DNA from: Massilia sp. HP4
GTDB lineage: Bacteria; Pseudomonadota; Gammaproteobacteria; Burkholderiales; Burkholderiaceae_D
Assembly (NCBI RefSeq): GCF_005222695.1
Contig: NZ_STGG01000048.1
Span: 62,001-126,000 of the forward strand
DNA length: 64,000 nucleotides
Direction: 5' to 3'
This document shows, one piece after another, positions 19,602 through 28,286 of this stretch. The number at the start of each line of letters is the position of its first letter. Positions within the stretch are counted from its first letter, which is position 1. A program made the translations under genes and the position numbers. The notes beneath the pieces are model-generated. The model searched no databases, was not told the origin of the DNA, and saw only the letters and a list, made by a program, of their open reading frames with translations.

Positions 19602-21101
19602 ATGAATAATCCATTCATTCGACGCGGCGTCGCGCCGCTGCTGGCGGCCCTGCTGCTCGCCGCTTGCGCTACCCCTGATTTCGTCCAGCCGCACGTCGCC
19701 ACCCCGACCGCCTTCCGCGAGTCGCAGGCGCCGAAAGCGGCCGACCTGGAAGTGGCGGGTGTCGACGGTTCGCGCTGGAAGCCGGCGCAGCCGGCCGAAG
19801 CCCAGCCGCGCGGCCAGTGGTGGCTGGCGTTCAACGACCCTGCCTTGAGCTCGCTGATCGAAGAAGCCGCCGCCAACAACGCCAACCTGTCGGTCGCGGC
19901 CAGCCGCGTCAAGCAGGCGCGGGCCATCGCCGGCATCGCCGAAGCCGACCGCATCCCGCAAGTGGGGATCGGCATCGGCGCCCAGCGTGCACGCCTGTCG
20001 CCGCTGGAGTCGAACCTGCCGCAAGGCACCGACACCGAAGCGCGCAACAGCTATACGGCGCGCCTGTCGGCCAGCTACGAGGTCGACCTGTTCGGCCGCG
20101 TGGCGGCCGGCGTGTCGGCGGCGCGCGGCGACGCGGCCACCTCGGAAGCGAACTTCCGCTCGGTGCTGCTGGCGCTGCAGGCCGACGTGGCGCAGACCTA
20201 TTTCAGGCTGCGCGCGCTCGACGCCGAACTGGAAACGGTGGACCAGACCGTGCGCCTGCGCGAAGAAAGCGTGGGCGTGACCCAGCGCCGCTTCGACCTG
20301 GGCGACATCGGCGAATTCGACCTGTCGCGCGCCCGCACCGAGCTGGCCACGGCGCGCGCCGAAGCGATCGGCGTGCAGCGCCAGCGCGCCACGACCGAGC
20401 ATGCGCTGGCGGTCTTGCTGGGCAAACCGGCGGCCGACTACGTGGCCGGCCCCAGCCCGCTGCTCGACTCGAGCCTGATGCCGGCGATCCCGGCAGGCCT
20501 GCCATCGACCCTGCTCGAGCGCCGTCCCGACATCGTCGCCGCCCAGCGCGCGATGGAAGCGTCCAATGCCCGCATCGGCGTGGCGCGCGGCGCCATGTTC
20601 CCGGCCCTGACCATCAGCGCCGACGGCGGCGGCGTGGGCGGCGTGTTCTCCGAAGTCTTCAAATGGAGCAGCCGTTCGTGGGTGGTCGGGGCGCTGGCCT
20701 CGATGCCCCTGATCGACGGTGGCCGTAACCGCAACAACGTGGTGCGCAGCGAAGCGGCGCTCGAAGAATCGGTCGGCACCTATCGCCAGAGCGTGCTGGT
20801 GGCGTTCGCCGAAGTCGAGGACAACCTGTCGGGCCTGCGCATCCTGGCCGGCCAGTCGGCGCAGATCGACGCTGCAGTGGTCTCGGCGCGCCGTTCGGCC
20901 GACCTGGCGCAGAAGCTGTATGACGCTGGCCGGTCGAGCTACCTCGAACTGCTCGATGCGCAGCGCAACCTGGCGGCGGTGGAACGCAGCGCGGTGCAGC
21001 TGCGTGGCGACCGCGCGCTGACGACCGTGGCGTTGATTCGTTCGCTGGGCGGTGGTTGGGATGCGCCGCAGGCGGGAGCGGCTACGCTGGCGCAGCGCTG
21101 A
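19602..21101 (+). CDS. outer-membrane efflux lipoprotein (OprN/OpcM/NodT family)
   Basis: A 499-residue TolC-like channel. A type II signal peptide with lipobox LAAC gives a predicted lipid-anchored cysteine at about residue 21. Two repeated outer-membrane-efflux domains follow, including the SYEVDLFGRV and ERRPDIVAAQRAMEASNARIG blocks. The ATG at 19602 begins one base after the permease stop codon; the frame is open further into the permease gene, but the signal peptide fixes the start. It completes the tripartite pump, and a terminator lies just downstream. Confidence 0.93.
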   Translation: MNNPFIRRGVAPLLAALLLAACATPDFVQPHVATPTAFRESQAPKAADLEVAGVDGSRWKPAQPAEAQPRGQWWLAFNDPALSSLIEEAAANNANLSVAASRVKQARAIAGIAEADRIPQVGIGIGAQRARLSPLESNLPQGTDTEARNSYTARLSASYEVDLFGRVAAGVSAARGDAATSEANFRSVLLALQADVAQTYFRLRALDAELETVDQTVRLREESVGVTQRRFDLGDIGEFDLSRARTELATARAEAIGVQRQRATTEHALAVLLGKPAADYVAGPSPLLDSSLMPAIPAGLPSTLLERRPDIVAAQRAMEASNARIGVARGAMFPALTISADGGGVGGVFSEVFKWSSRSWVVGALASMPLIDGGRNRNNVVRSEAALEESVGTYRQSVLVAFAEVEDNLSGLRILAGQSAQIDAAVVSARRSADLAQKLYDAGRSSYLELLDAQRNLAAVERSAVQLRGDRALTTVALIRSLGGGWDAPQAGAATLAQR

Positions 21102-21137
21102 TTTAACGTTTTATCCCTGGCAGATTGTTTGCCCTTT

Positions 21138-21171
21138 GCGGCGGTGCGTGCGAGCGTATCGCCGCTTTTTT
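21138..21171 (+). terminator. terminator of the efflux operon
   Basis: GCGGCG (21138-21143) pairs with CGCCGC (21160-21165); the loop bases can extend the stem with G-U pairs. TTTTTT follows at 21166-21171. It lies 37 nt after the outer-membrane gene. Confidence 0.8.
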
Positions 21172-21199
21172 ATGCAGTTTGCGTTACTGCGACTGAGCA

Positions 21200-21493
21200 C
21201 TATCCGTAAAAACCGACCTCGCGCTGGTGTCGGATGGCGAGAATCAGGACGGCATCCTGCTCCGCTTCATAGCTGTAGAGGGCGATATATCCGGTTTTCG
21301 CATGCGAAATGACGAGTTCACGCAGATCGTGTTCTGCCAGGCGACCGATGAGTGGGTGCCGGACGAGCACCTGCACCGCCTCGTCAATCAAATCGAGTGT
21401 CTCAAGCTGTGCGTTGACGCCTTCGGGCGCAAGAAAATCACCGATCCGTTCAAGGTCAGCCAGCGCACGACTGGAATAGCTTATTCTCGCCAT
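21200..21493 (-). CDS. ParE/RelE-family toxin
   Basis: A 97-residue toxin of the RelE/ParE superfamily (SSRALADLERIGDFL at the start, HPLIGR in the middle, ILAIRHQRE near the end, all family blocks). ParE members poison DNA gyrase and RelE members cut mRNA; sequence alone does not settle which this is, though the block pattern favours ParE. The gene overlaps the end of the upstream antitoxin gene by 13 bases, the standard antitoxin-first order. Confidence 0.85.
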   Translation of the reverse strand: MARISYSSRALADLERIGDFLAPEGVNAQLETLDLIDEAVQVLVRHPLIGRLAEHDLRELVISHAKTGYIALYSYEAEQDAVLILAIRHQREVGFYG

Positions 21494-21765
21494 GGCTTCT
21501 TGGCGGGCCTGCCAACTTGACCATCCTGCAGACGCTGGCGAAGGTAGGTCCGTACCTCCTCGGCCGGATGGCCTTCGCCATTTTCCAGCATCTCTGTTCT
21601 TGCTTGGCGCGCCTGCGCAACGAAGGTCGCGCGCTGCTCAACAGCGTGGGAAGCCTGGCGGATTGCGTCCACCATGAATGCGTGGGGACTGATTCCGAGC
21701 TCTTGAGCAGCGTTGGCTGCGCGCTTTTTGAGTTCATCGGGGAGCTTGAGTGATGTTGTCGACAT
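21481..21765 (-). CDS. ribbon-helix-helix (CopG-type) antitoxin
   Basis: A 94-residue antitoxin. The N-terminal STTSLKLPDELKKRAANAA segment is a ribbon-helix-helix DNA-binding start, and the C-terminal half is charged and would bind the toxin. The ATG at 21765 was preferred over one four codons upstream because the beta strand of the ribbon begins right after it. An inverted repeat 20 bp upstream is the likely autoregulatory operator. Confidence 0.85.
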   Translation of the reverse strand: MSTTSLKLPDELKKRAANAAQELGISPHAFMVDAIRQASHAVEQRATFVAQARQARTEMLENGEGHPAEEVRTYLRQRLQDGQVGRPAKKPWRE

Positions 21766-21785
21766 GGTAGGCGTCATTTTTATGT

Positions 21786-21805
21786 GGTGCTACTAAGGTA
21801 GCACC
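21786..21805. promoter_or_regulatory. operator of the toxin-antitoxin pair
   Basis: A perfect inverted repeat, GGTGCTAC then TAAG then GTAGCACC, lies 20 bp before the antitoxin ATG. Ribbon-helix-helix antitoxins bind such palindromes to repress their own operon. The site also lies between this operon and the divergent glycosylase gene. Confidence 0.65.
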
Positions 21806-21856
21806 TTCGTGGCCGGGTTTCAAGACGTTAGGCAAGACCGTCGCTACAATGTCGTC

Positions 21857-22357
21857 ATGCAGATTGCAACTCCCGCCACTCTCATCGGCTTGGCGCCGGT
21901 ACTCGACGCCGGCGTACGCATCCTCGTGCTGGGTAGCTTTCCTGGCGCCGCTTCACTAGCCGCAGGACAGTATTACGCCCATCCGCGTAACCAGTTCTGG
22001 CGCCTAATTTCCAGCGTCGTGGACGAGGATCTGGCAGCGCTGCCTTACGCCGAACGCTTGTCTCGACTGCTGGAGCATGGTGTCGGCCTGTGGGACGTGC
22101 TGGGAGAATGTGAGCGTGTTGGCAGCCTGGATTCGGCAATTCGAAAGCCGGCTGCCAATGACTTTGACCGCCTGCGTGAGTTATGCCCCATTCTGGACAC
22201 GGTTGGCTTCAATGGTCAGGCATCCGGGAAGTTTGCGCCTCAGTTTGCCGCTGCCGGATATCGCACCGTTGTCCTACCATCAAGCTCGCCCGCGCACATG
22301 GCAATGTCGTTCGAGCAAAAATATGAAATCTGGCGCAGGCTGCACAGCGATGAATAG
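21857..22357 (+). CDS. DNA-deoxyinosine glycosylase-like protein (UDG superfamily family 6)
   Basis: A 166-residue uracil-DNA-glycosylase superfamily protein. The N-terminal LGSFPGAASL motif and YYAHPRNQFWRLI match the hypoxanthine-DNA glycosylase (family 6) group, and SSSPAHM near the C-terminus is the second active-site block. It would remove deaminated purines from DNA. The ATG at 21857 was chosen because the 16 codons before it are unlike the family. Codon use is less GC-biased than in the flanking operons, and the gene sits inside the AT-richer islet. Confidence 0.75.
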   Translation: MQIATPATLIGLAPVLDAGVRILVLGSFPGAASLAAGQYYAHPRNQFWRLISSVVDEDLAALPYAERLSRLLEHGVGLWDVLGECERVGSLDSAIRKPAANDFDRLRELCPILDTVGFNGQASGKFAPQFAAAGYRTVVLPSSSPAHMAMSFEQKYEIWRRLHSDE

Positions 22358-22472
22358 CACACATAGGGAACCTCTAACCGTGATTTGATCTTGCAGTAGC
22401 CAATTCATGCGTCCGAAATTGCAAAGACAAAAGAATATGTACAAACTAATGTTTTTTGCAAATGGAGAGGCC

Positions 22473-22889
22473 ATGTATATATTGGACGAAGGTCGTGCTG
22501 CGTTCCTGGATTTTCTGCGTAATCTGACGCCGCAAGTGTTGCTGCTCTCCTTAGCCTTGGTTATTGGAGCCAAGTTGAATTTCGATAAAGTCGATGTGGG
22601 AAATTGGCTTCACACACTCATTTTCCTGTCGATCGTCATCACTGCAGTGTTAGCCGGATGTGCCAATACGACGCTCTTTATAAGCAAATTCGCTCCGTTG
22701 CAACAATTGCGCCATGACACGCATTTTGTTGGACCACGTTATCCCGAGAGCTTGAAAACGTTCAGAGCCTATGTTTGGAGCAGAAAAAAAGATTTACTGG
22801 AATTAGTATTTATCGTGCTGCTAGTGGAATTAAGCATCGTCGCAATCTTCATTCATTCTATATTTGCGGCATCCAAGATGTCGCTGTAG
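22473..22889 (+). CDS. uncharacterised membrane protein
   Basis: A 138-residue protein with no recognised family. Three hydrophobic segments are visible at about residues 22-38, 48-66 and 109-132. The ATG at 22473 follows GGAGAGG at good spacing; upstream in-frame ATGs at 22407 and 22437 have poorer sites. Base composition is clearly more AT-rich than the window average, which suggests recent acquisition. It stands between the glycosylase and the TPR lipoprotein gene, which reads towards it. Confidence 0.55.
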   Translation: MYILDEGRAAFLDFLRNLTPQVLLLSLALVIGAKLNFDKVDVGNWLHTLIFLSIVITAVLAGCANTTLFISKFAPLQQLRHDTHFVGPRYPESLKTFRAYVWSRKKDLLELVFIVLLVELSIVAIFIHSIFAASKMSL

Positions 22890-22918
22890 TGAAGGTGCAG
22901 GTGTGTTGGCAGAGCGAT

Positions 22919-24097
22919 TCATTGCAGCCGCGTCCCCGTCGTGGCCACCTTTCGCAAATACGCCAGCTTGGCCGAATACACCTCGCGCATATCCCCGCGC
23001 GTGCTGTGATCGACCGCCAGCGCGATCTGCTCGCGCGCATCGCCCAGGTGCCCGAGCTTGAGATGCGCGATCCCCAGCCAGAATCTGAACTCGTCGTTGT
23101 ACGGCGCCCGTTTCACCTCGCGCGCGAAGTGCGTCACGGCCTGGTCGAAATCGCCGGCCTTGAGCGCCACCATGCCCTGGTCGAAGTAGTGATAGGGCGG
23201 CGTCGGCTCGATCGCCGCGATCCGTTTGGCCAGTGCCTGCGCCTCTTGCGGCCGGCCCAGCGCGAGCAATAGCGGCTCGAGGTTGCGCAGCACCGCCAGG
23301 TTTTCCGGCTCTTGCACGAGTGCGGCCTGGAAGGTGCGTTCGGCCAGCGCCAGCTCGCCGCGGCGCTGGTAGATCACAGCCAGGGTGTTGAGCGTGCCTG
23401 CCTTTCCCGGCCGGGCCTCGACCGAGGCCCGCGCCCACCAGTAGGCATCGTCGACGCTGCCCAGCACCAGCGCTTCGGCCGCGCGGTTGTTCAGGTACAG
23501 GGCGACGATGTCCTGTTCGTCCAGCTCGCGGGTGCGGAACTTCGCTGCGTCCTCGCGCGGGATGAAATCGACGACCAGCATTCGCTCGGGGCTATAGCCA
23601 CCTAGGGTATCCGTGAGGCGCTGTCCCAGGCCGATATTGATGTGGGCACTGGCCAGGTAGAGCCCCGCGGTTCGGCTCCAGCTGCTGTCGACGTCCACGC
23701 TCTGGAAGTGCACCGGCATGCCGAGCTCCTTGGCGAAGGCGGCGGTCATGATCACCAGTGACAGGCAGTTGCCCATGCGCGCGGCGTAGGTCTCGCTGGC
23801 CGTGCGCGTGATCCGGGATTCGTATTCGAGCTTGAGGTCGGTCTTGCTGTAGAGCGCCTCGACCAGGCCGTGGCGCATGCCCTTGGCGCGCAGCAGGTGG
23901 CGGAAGGACGGACTCCCGAGATAGGCGCGCATCTCGGGCGTGAGCGTAAACAGTTCACTGGCGCCGACCGGTTCGGATGGCGGCGCGAAGCGCTCATCGG
24001 CGAACAGCGCAGGTGGTGGCGCAGGGGAGGGAGCGGTGCTGGCGCAACCGCCCAGCAGCAAGGACAGCGACAGCCATCCGATGGCGAGGGTTTTCAT
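22919..24097 (-). CDS. lipoprotein with transglutaminase-like and TPR domains
   Basis: A 392-residue lipoprotein (signal peptide ending in LLGGC). Residues of about 90-160 look like a transglutaminase-like cysteine domain (ARMGNCLSLVIMTAAFAKELG, with a later HINIG), and residues 205-370 carry TPR-type helical repeats (GTLNTLAVIYQRRGELALAERTF and similar). Such proteins usually sit in the periplasm on the inner face of the outer membrane. The partner is unknown. Whether the cysteine site is catalytic is not decided here. Confidence 0.75.
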   Translation of the reverse strand: MKTLAIGWLSLSLLLGGCASTAPSPAPPPALFADERFAPPSEPVGASELFTLTPEMRAYLGSPSFRHLLRAKGMRHGLVEALYSKTDLKLEYESRITRTASETYAARMGNCLSLVIMTAAFAKELGMPVHFQSVDVDSSWSRTAGLYLASAHINIGLGQRLTDTLGGYSPERMLVVDFIPREDAAKFRTRELDEQDIVALYLNNRAAEALVLGSVDDAYWWARASVEARPGKAGTLNTLAVIYQRRGELALAERTFQAALVQEPENLAVLRNLEPLLLALGRPQEAQALAKRIAAIEPTPPYHYFDQGMVALKAGDFDQAVTHFAREVKRAPYNDEFRFWLGIAHLKLGHLGDAREQIALAVDHSTRGDMREVYSAKLAYLRKVATTGTRLQ

Positions 24098-24165
24098 GTC
24101 TCCTCCCTGTACGCGCGGGTATTTACATCCCAGTATCCGCTTGCGTCAGGCAGAAGTAAAGCGCG

Positions 24166-25023
24166 TCAATCCTCGTGGAAGGCTTCCAGCAATTCGTCCA
24201 GGATCTCGGCGGTTTCTTCGTCCGACAAACCGAGATAGGCGCAGGCCGCAGCGCCGCCCTTGTTCCACTCGTTCGACTCGGCGTGGCCCTGGTAGCGGCA
24301 GATCGCGTTCTCGGCCAGCAGCGACAGCGCCACCAGCGAGCGCACCGGCGCGGCGGTGGATGCGTCGTCGATCACGGCGTAGTCGTGGTGGTGCAGGATG
24401 GCCCAGGAGACGTGGTCCGACAGGCCCCAGTTACGCGCCAGCAGGCAGCCGACGGCGGCGTGGCTGGTGTCGTGGCGCTCGACTTCGAGCGCCGTGAAGG
24501 GGCGGACGGCTTCGAGCGAGGCCGCGCCATAGGTGACGTTGTAATCCTTGAAACGCTCCATCAAGAGCGGCACGCCGGTGTCGCAGAACAGGCCGAAGGT
24601 GTGGGCCACATCCGTCTCGCCCATGCGCAGGCGGCGCGACAGGAACACCATTGCCTGCGCGCGGCGGGTGGAGATGTCCCAGAAGCTGGCCAGGGTCGCG
24701 CTATTGGCGGGAATCGCCTGGCGCGCCAGCAGGCCGGTCATCATCGCGGCGACCTGGTTAATGCCCAGGAACAGGATGGCCTGCTCGACCGACTTGGCCT
24801 TGCGCCGGCCGCCGTAGATAGCCGAATTGGCAAGTTTCAGGAGCGCGCCGGACATGCCGACGTCGCTCGCGACGATCTTGCCGATCGCGTCCAGCGAGGG
24901 ATCTTCCGCTGAGAGTTCGCGCTGCAGGTCGGCGAGCAGGCTGGGCCGCGGCGGGATGCGGATCGACTTGATCAGGGCATCGACCTGGTCAATCTGCTGG
25001 ATGGGCTCGACGACGGTGTTCAT
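24166..25023 (-). CDS. HDOD-domain signalling protein
   Basis: A 285-residue cytoplasmic protein with an HDOD domain over most of its length (IPPRPSLLADLQRELSAED at the start, KLANSAIYGGRRKAKSVEQAILFLG in the core). HDOD proteins resemble HD phosphohydrolases but usually lack the metal site; they occur in signalling and motility control. The ATG at 25023 fits the family; a longer frame starts 41 codons upstream without support. No fused output domain is present. Confidence 0.82.
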   Translation of the reverse strand: MNTVVEPIQQIDQVDALIKSIRIPPRPSLLADLQRELSAEDPSLDAIGKIVASDVGMSGALLKLANSAIYGGRRKAKSVEQAILFLGINQVAAMMTGLLARQAIPANSATLASFWDISTRRAQAMVFLSRRLRMGETDVAHTFGLFCDTGVPLLMERFKDYNVTYGAASLEAVRPFTALEVERHDTSHAAVGCLLARNWGLSDHVSWAILHHHDYAVIDDASTAAPVRSLVALSLLAENAICRYQGHAESNEWNKGGAAACAYLGLSDEETAEILDELLEAFHED

Positions 25024-25183
25024 GGAAGTTGGAGGCGCGAATATGCTTCGCGGAAATGCGGAGGACCTTGCCACTATACCCGAGTCATTTCGATATTGCA
25101 GCATGGCAATGCCATTATCACTCTGTCCTTGTATCAATTTCACCAAAACGGCGGGTCGCGCTGTCCCGCGCTAGAATCGGCGC

Positions 25184-25753
25184 ATGGTGATTTCTACAAT
25201 TGCAGGGATCGATTTCTCGCAGCCGGCGGAGATCGTCGCGCAGGGGCTGATCGGCGTCACGGTGCTGGTGGACGGTGTCGGCGGGCGTATCGTCGAGACC
25301 GAAGCCTACGACCATGAAGACCCGGCCTCGCATGCCTATTCCGGGCCGACCGAGCGCAATGCGTCGATGTTCGGACCGCCCGCGCATGCCTATGTGTACA
25401 GGTCGTATGGCATTCACTGGTGCCTGAACTTCGTGTGCCAGGAGGCTGGTCACGGCGCCGGGGTGTTGATCCGTGCGCTGGAGCCGGTGGCGGGGCTGGA
25501 TGTCATGCGCGTGCGGCGCGACGCGCAGGATGAGCGGCTGTTGTGCTCCGGGCCGGGCAAGCTGTGCCAGGCGCTCGGTGTCACGCGCGCCCATAACGGC
25601 ATGGCGTTGTCGGAATCGCCATTCGAGCTGCTGCCGGCCGCACCGGGGTTGACGCTCGTGGCGGGGCCGCGCATCGGCATCTCGAAGGCGGTCGACGTGC
25701 CGTGGCGCTTCGGGCTGGCCGGCTCGAAGTTCGTGAGCCGGCCGTTCCGCTAG
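25184..25753 (+). CDS. DNA-3-methyladenine glycosylase (AAG/MPG family)
   Basis: A 189-residue monofunctional glycosylase that excises alkylated purines. Family blocks are ETEAYDHEDPASHAYSGPTERN (metazoan-type AAG core, with the catalytic Glu in ETEAY), VYRSYGIHWCLNFV and LCSGPGKLCQALGV. It starts 160 nt from the divergent HDOD gene and converges on the chemoreceptor gene with an 11-nt gap. The third alkylation or deamination repair gene in the window besides ada and the family-6-like glycosylase. Confidence 0.9.
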   Translation: MVISTIAGIDFSQPAEIVAQGLIGVTVLVDGVGGRIVETEAYDHEDPASHAYSGPTERNASMFGPPAHAYVYRSYGIHWCLNFVCQEAGHGAGVLIRALEPVAGLDVMRVRRDAQDERLLCSGPGKLCQALGVTRAHNGMALSESPFELLPAAPGLTLVAGPRIGISKAVDVPWRFGLAGSKFVSRPFR

Positions 25754-25764
25754 CCGGCAGCAGT

Positions 25765-27480
25765 TCAGGCGCGGCGCCGCGCAGGTGCTGCGGGCAGGGC
25801 GCGCACCGGGCCGCCCCGCATCGCGCTGCCCGCTACGCGCCGTTCTCCCACGCCCTGGAAGCCGGCGTCCGGCGCTTCCTGCGCCACCGCTTCGTGCTGC
25901 GCCTCGTCGCTCGAAGCGTCGCCATCGAGGCCGGGCGCGATGCGGAAGATCGCCACCGCTCTGGCCAGGTTGACGGTCTGCTCGTGCAGGCTCTCGGCCG
26001 CCGCCGCGGCCTGCTCGACCAGGGCCGCGTTCTGCTGGGTCATGCCGTCCATCTGCCCGACCGCGCGATTGACCTCGGCAATGCCGTCGGCCTGCTCGGT
26101 GCTGGCAATGCTGATGCGGCCGATGATATCGTTCACCTGGCGCACCGAGGACACGATGTCGCCCATGCTGGCGCCGGCCTCGCTGACCGAGGCGTTGCCG
26201 CGCTCGATGATGCTTACCGAGTCGGCGATCAGGCCCTTGATCTCCTTGGCCGCCGCCGCCGAGCGCTGGGCCAGCGTGCGCACTTCGGACGCCACGACCG
26301 CGAAACCGCGACCCTGTTCGCCGGCGCGCGCCGCCTCCACCGCCGCGTTCAGGGCCAGGATATTGGTCTGGAACGAGATGCCGTCGATGACGCCGATGAT
26401 CTCGACGATCTTGCGCGAGCTGGCCTGGATCGATTCCATCGTCGTCACCGCCTGCTGCACCGCCTGGCCGCCGCGCGAGGCCAGTTGCGCCGCTTCTGCC
26501 GCCAGCTCGGAGGCCTGGCGCGCATTGCTGGCATTGTCCTTGACGGCCGTGGTCAGGGTCTCCATGGTGCTGGCGGTCTGCTCGAGCGAGCCGGCCTGCA
26601 TCTCGGTGCGGGTCGACAGGTCGAGGTTGCCGCTGGCGATTTCCTGCGACGCCGTGTCGATCGAGCGCACCGCATTCATTACGCTGTGCAGGGCGGCGTT
26701 CAGGCGTGCGATGGTGTGGTCGAGCGCGCGCGCGGTGTCGTCGATCTCGTCGCGGCCTTTGGCCTGCAAGGGCGGCGCGTCCAGGCGCCCCTCGGCCAGT
26801 TCGCCGACCGTGTGCGCGATCGCGTTGATCCCGCCCAGCATCGAGCGGCGCACCAGCATCGTCACCACCAGCGACAGCCCGATCGACAGCAGCACCAGGC
26901 CGGCCATGGTCCAGCCCAGGCTGCGAAATTCTACCTTGGCGGCGGCGTGGGCATCCTCGCTCATCTTTTTCTCGAGCTGGGCCAGGCGGGTCAACTCGGC
27001 GTCGAGCGCCACGAACTGCTGCTCGGCCGTCTGCATCGAGTTGGTGGCGATCGACTGGTCGACCGATGCCATTTCGATGGTCTCGCCGACCGCCTTGCGG
27101 TAGCGCGCCAGCGCCGCCTGCGAGGCTTCGATCGGCGCGCGTTCATTCGCCTCTGCTCCTAGCGCGAACTTGCCCAGCTTGTCGCCGATGGCGGCGTGCT
27201 TGCGCCCGATGTCCGCGGTCAGGGCGGTCAGCCGGTTCTGGGCGAAGCTGCCGTTGACCCAGGCCAGCAGCTGGTAGGCGTTGGCGTGCGCGAAGCGCGC
27301 CTCGCCGGCGACGTCGGCCACCGCCTGCAGGCGCGCGGCGCGCACCTGCACCATGTGTTCGAGCGAAGCGTTCTGGCGCACCATGCCGTAGTAGGCGGCC
27401 GCCGAGAGCAGGGTCAGCAGGACGAGCACGAGTCCCGGGGCCAGCAGCAGTTTCTGGCCGATCCGCAGTTTGTTCAGCAT
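25765..27480 (-). CDS. methyl-accepting chemotaxis protein
   Basis: A 571-residue transmembrane chemoreceptor. A first membrane helix at about 11-32, a periplasmic four-helix-bundle-like region, a second helix at about 190-210 and a HAMP domain precede the long coiled-coil signalling domain. The highly conserved hairpin tip (IDGISFQTNILALNAAVEAARAGEQGRGF) is intact. No CheR-binding pentapeptide is seen at the C-terminus. The ATG at 27480 is at MLNKLRIGQK; the frame opens 78 codons earlier inside the preceding gene's reverse frame. It follows the Cache protein gene by 61 nt. Confidence 0.92.
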   Translation of the reverse strand: MLNKLRIGQKLLLAPGLVLVLLTLLSAAAYYGMVRQNASLEHMVQVRAARLQAVADVAGEARFAHANAYQLLAWVNGSFAQNRLTALTADIGRKHAAIGDKLGKFALGAEANERAPIEASQAALARYRKAVGETIEMASVDQSIATNSMQTAEQQFVALDAELTRLAQLEKKMSEDAHAAAKVEFRSLGWTMAGLVLLSIGLSLVVTMLVRRSMLGGINAIAHTVGELAEGRLDAPPLQAKGRDEIDDTARALDHTIARLNAALHSVMNAVRSIDTASQEIASGNLDLSTRTEMQAGSLEQTASTMETLTTAVKDNASNARQASELAAEAAQLASRGGQAVQQAVTTMESIQASSRKIVEIIGVIDGISFQTNILALNAAVEAARAGEQGRGFAVVASEVRTLAQRSAAAAKEIKGLIADSVSIIERGNASVSEAGASMGDIVSSVRQVNDIIGRISIASTEQADGIAEVNRAVGQMDGMTQQNAALVEQAAAAAESLHEQTVNLARAVAIFRIAPGLDGDASSDEAQHEAVAQEAPDAGFQGVGERRVAGSAMRGGPVRALPAAPARRRA

Positions 27481-27541
27481 GGGAATCACTCCGCAAGAAT
27501 GGGCCGCCAGCGCGGCATGCGCGATGGCGGCAGGGCAGGGC

Positions 27542-27997
27542 TTATTTCTTGTAGATGCCGGCTTCGAGCACCACGTCGTCGACCAGCAGGATATACGTGG
27601 TCTTCGGCTCGATCTTGCCGGTGGTCGGATTCTTGTACTGGTAATCGACCCAGCCCTTGCCCTTGGCCGCGGCCAGTTCGATGATTTCGCGCCGGTATTT
27701 CTTGCCGTTCGCATCCGGCACGTCGGTCAGGTCCTTGCCGACGATCGATGGGTTGTAGGGGTGGGCGAGCACGATGCCGGTCTTGACGTCGCGCAGGTCG
27801 ACATACAGCGCGCCCTGGACGAAACTCGGGTCCTTGGCGTTAATAAGCCTCATCATCTCGGCCTTGCCCTTGGCCTTGATCACGGCGGCGCCGCGCTCGG
27901 CCATCGCGATGGCGTCCTTCTCGGTCGGCTCGTTGGCCAGGGCGTTGGTGGAGGCCAGCCCCAGGCACAGGGCGGCGGCGGTGGCGATCATCTTCAT
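27542..27997 (-). CDS. periplasmic single-Cache-domain protein
   Basis: A 151-residue exported protein: signal peptide of about 22 residues ending ALA, then one Cache_2-like sensor domain (VYLDLRDVKTGIVLAHP-like strand, NGKKYRREIIELAAAKGKGWVDYQY). The ATG at 27997 follows GAAGGAAG. It is the first gene of an operon with the chemoreceptor. Soluble Cache proteins can bind small ligands such as carboxylates; a role as a ligand-capturing partner of the receptor is inferred from the pairing only. Confidence 0.8.
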   Translation of the reverse strand: MKMIATAAALCLGLASTNALANEPTEKDAIAMAERGAAVIKAKGKAEMMRLINAKDPSFVQGALYVDLRDVKTGIVLAHPYNPSIVGKDLTDVPDANGKKYRREIIELAAAKGKGWVDYQYKNPTTGKIEPKTTYILLVDDVVLEAGIYKK

Positions 27998-28286
27998 GGG
28001 TGGCTTCCTTTCGTGTAAATGCAAGTAGGATATTTCTCAAGCGCACGCACTAATGTACCGAGCCGTGACCACGCCGGATTGCGTTCGCACAACGGCAGAG
28101 GTCGAGGAGCGACCGCGTTGTGTCCATGCCTCATTTATTCCTACCGCGCCAGAGGTTTGTCCTAAACAGGTCACGAGCCAGCAGTCGGATTGATTGATGG
28201 CAATTCCTGTTGCATACGGGATCCCTAAGATAGGTGCTTCCCGGCAACTCGCTGCCGGTTCCCCGTCATCTTCCTGGAGAATTCTC
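27998..28286. other. divergent intergenic region, Cache/MCP operon and kamA-like gene
   Basis: About 290 nt without a gene. It contains a small hairpin (CCGGCA 28241-28246 with TGCCGG 28253-28258) shortly before the GTG start of the aminomutase-like gene. Promoters for both directions must lie here, but no convincing -35/-10 pair was found. No known riboswitch fold was recognised. Confidence 0.4.

Noticed and set aside
15173..20047. A 1624-codon open frame on the minus strand
   Set aside because: It is a high-GC shadow of the RND adaptor, permease and channel genes, rich in His, Arg, Gly and Gln, with no recognisable domain.
28236..28286. Hairpin before the aminomutase gene as a riboswitch
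   Set aside because: It is a simple 6-bp stem with no known riboswitch core and no terminator.
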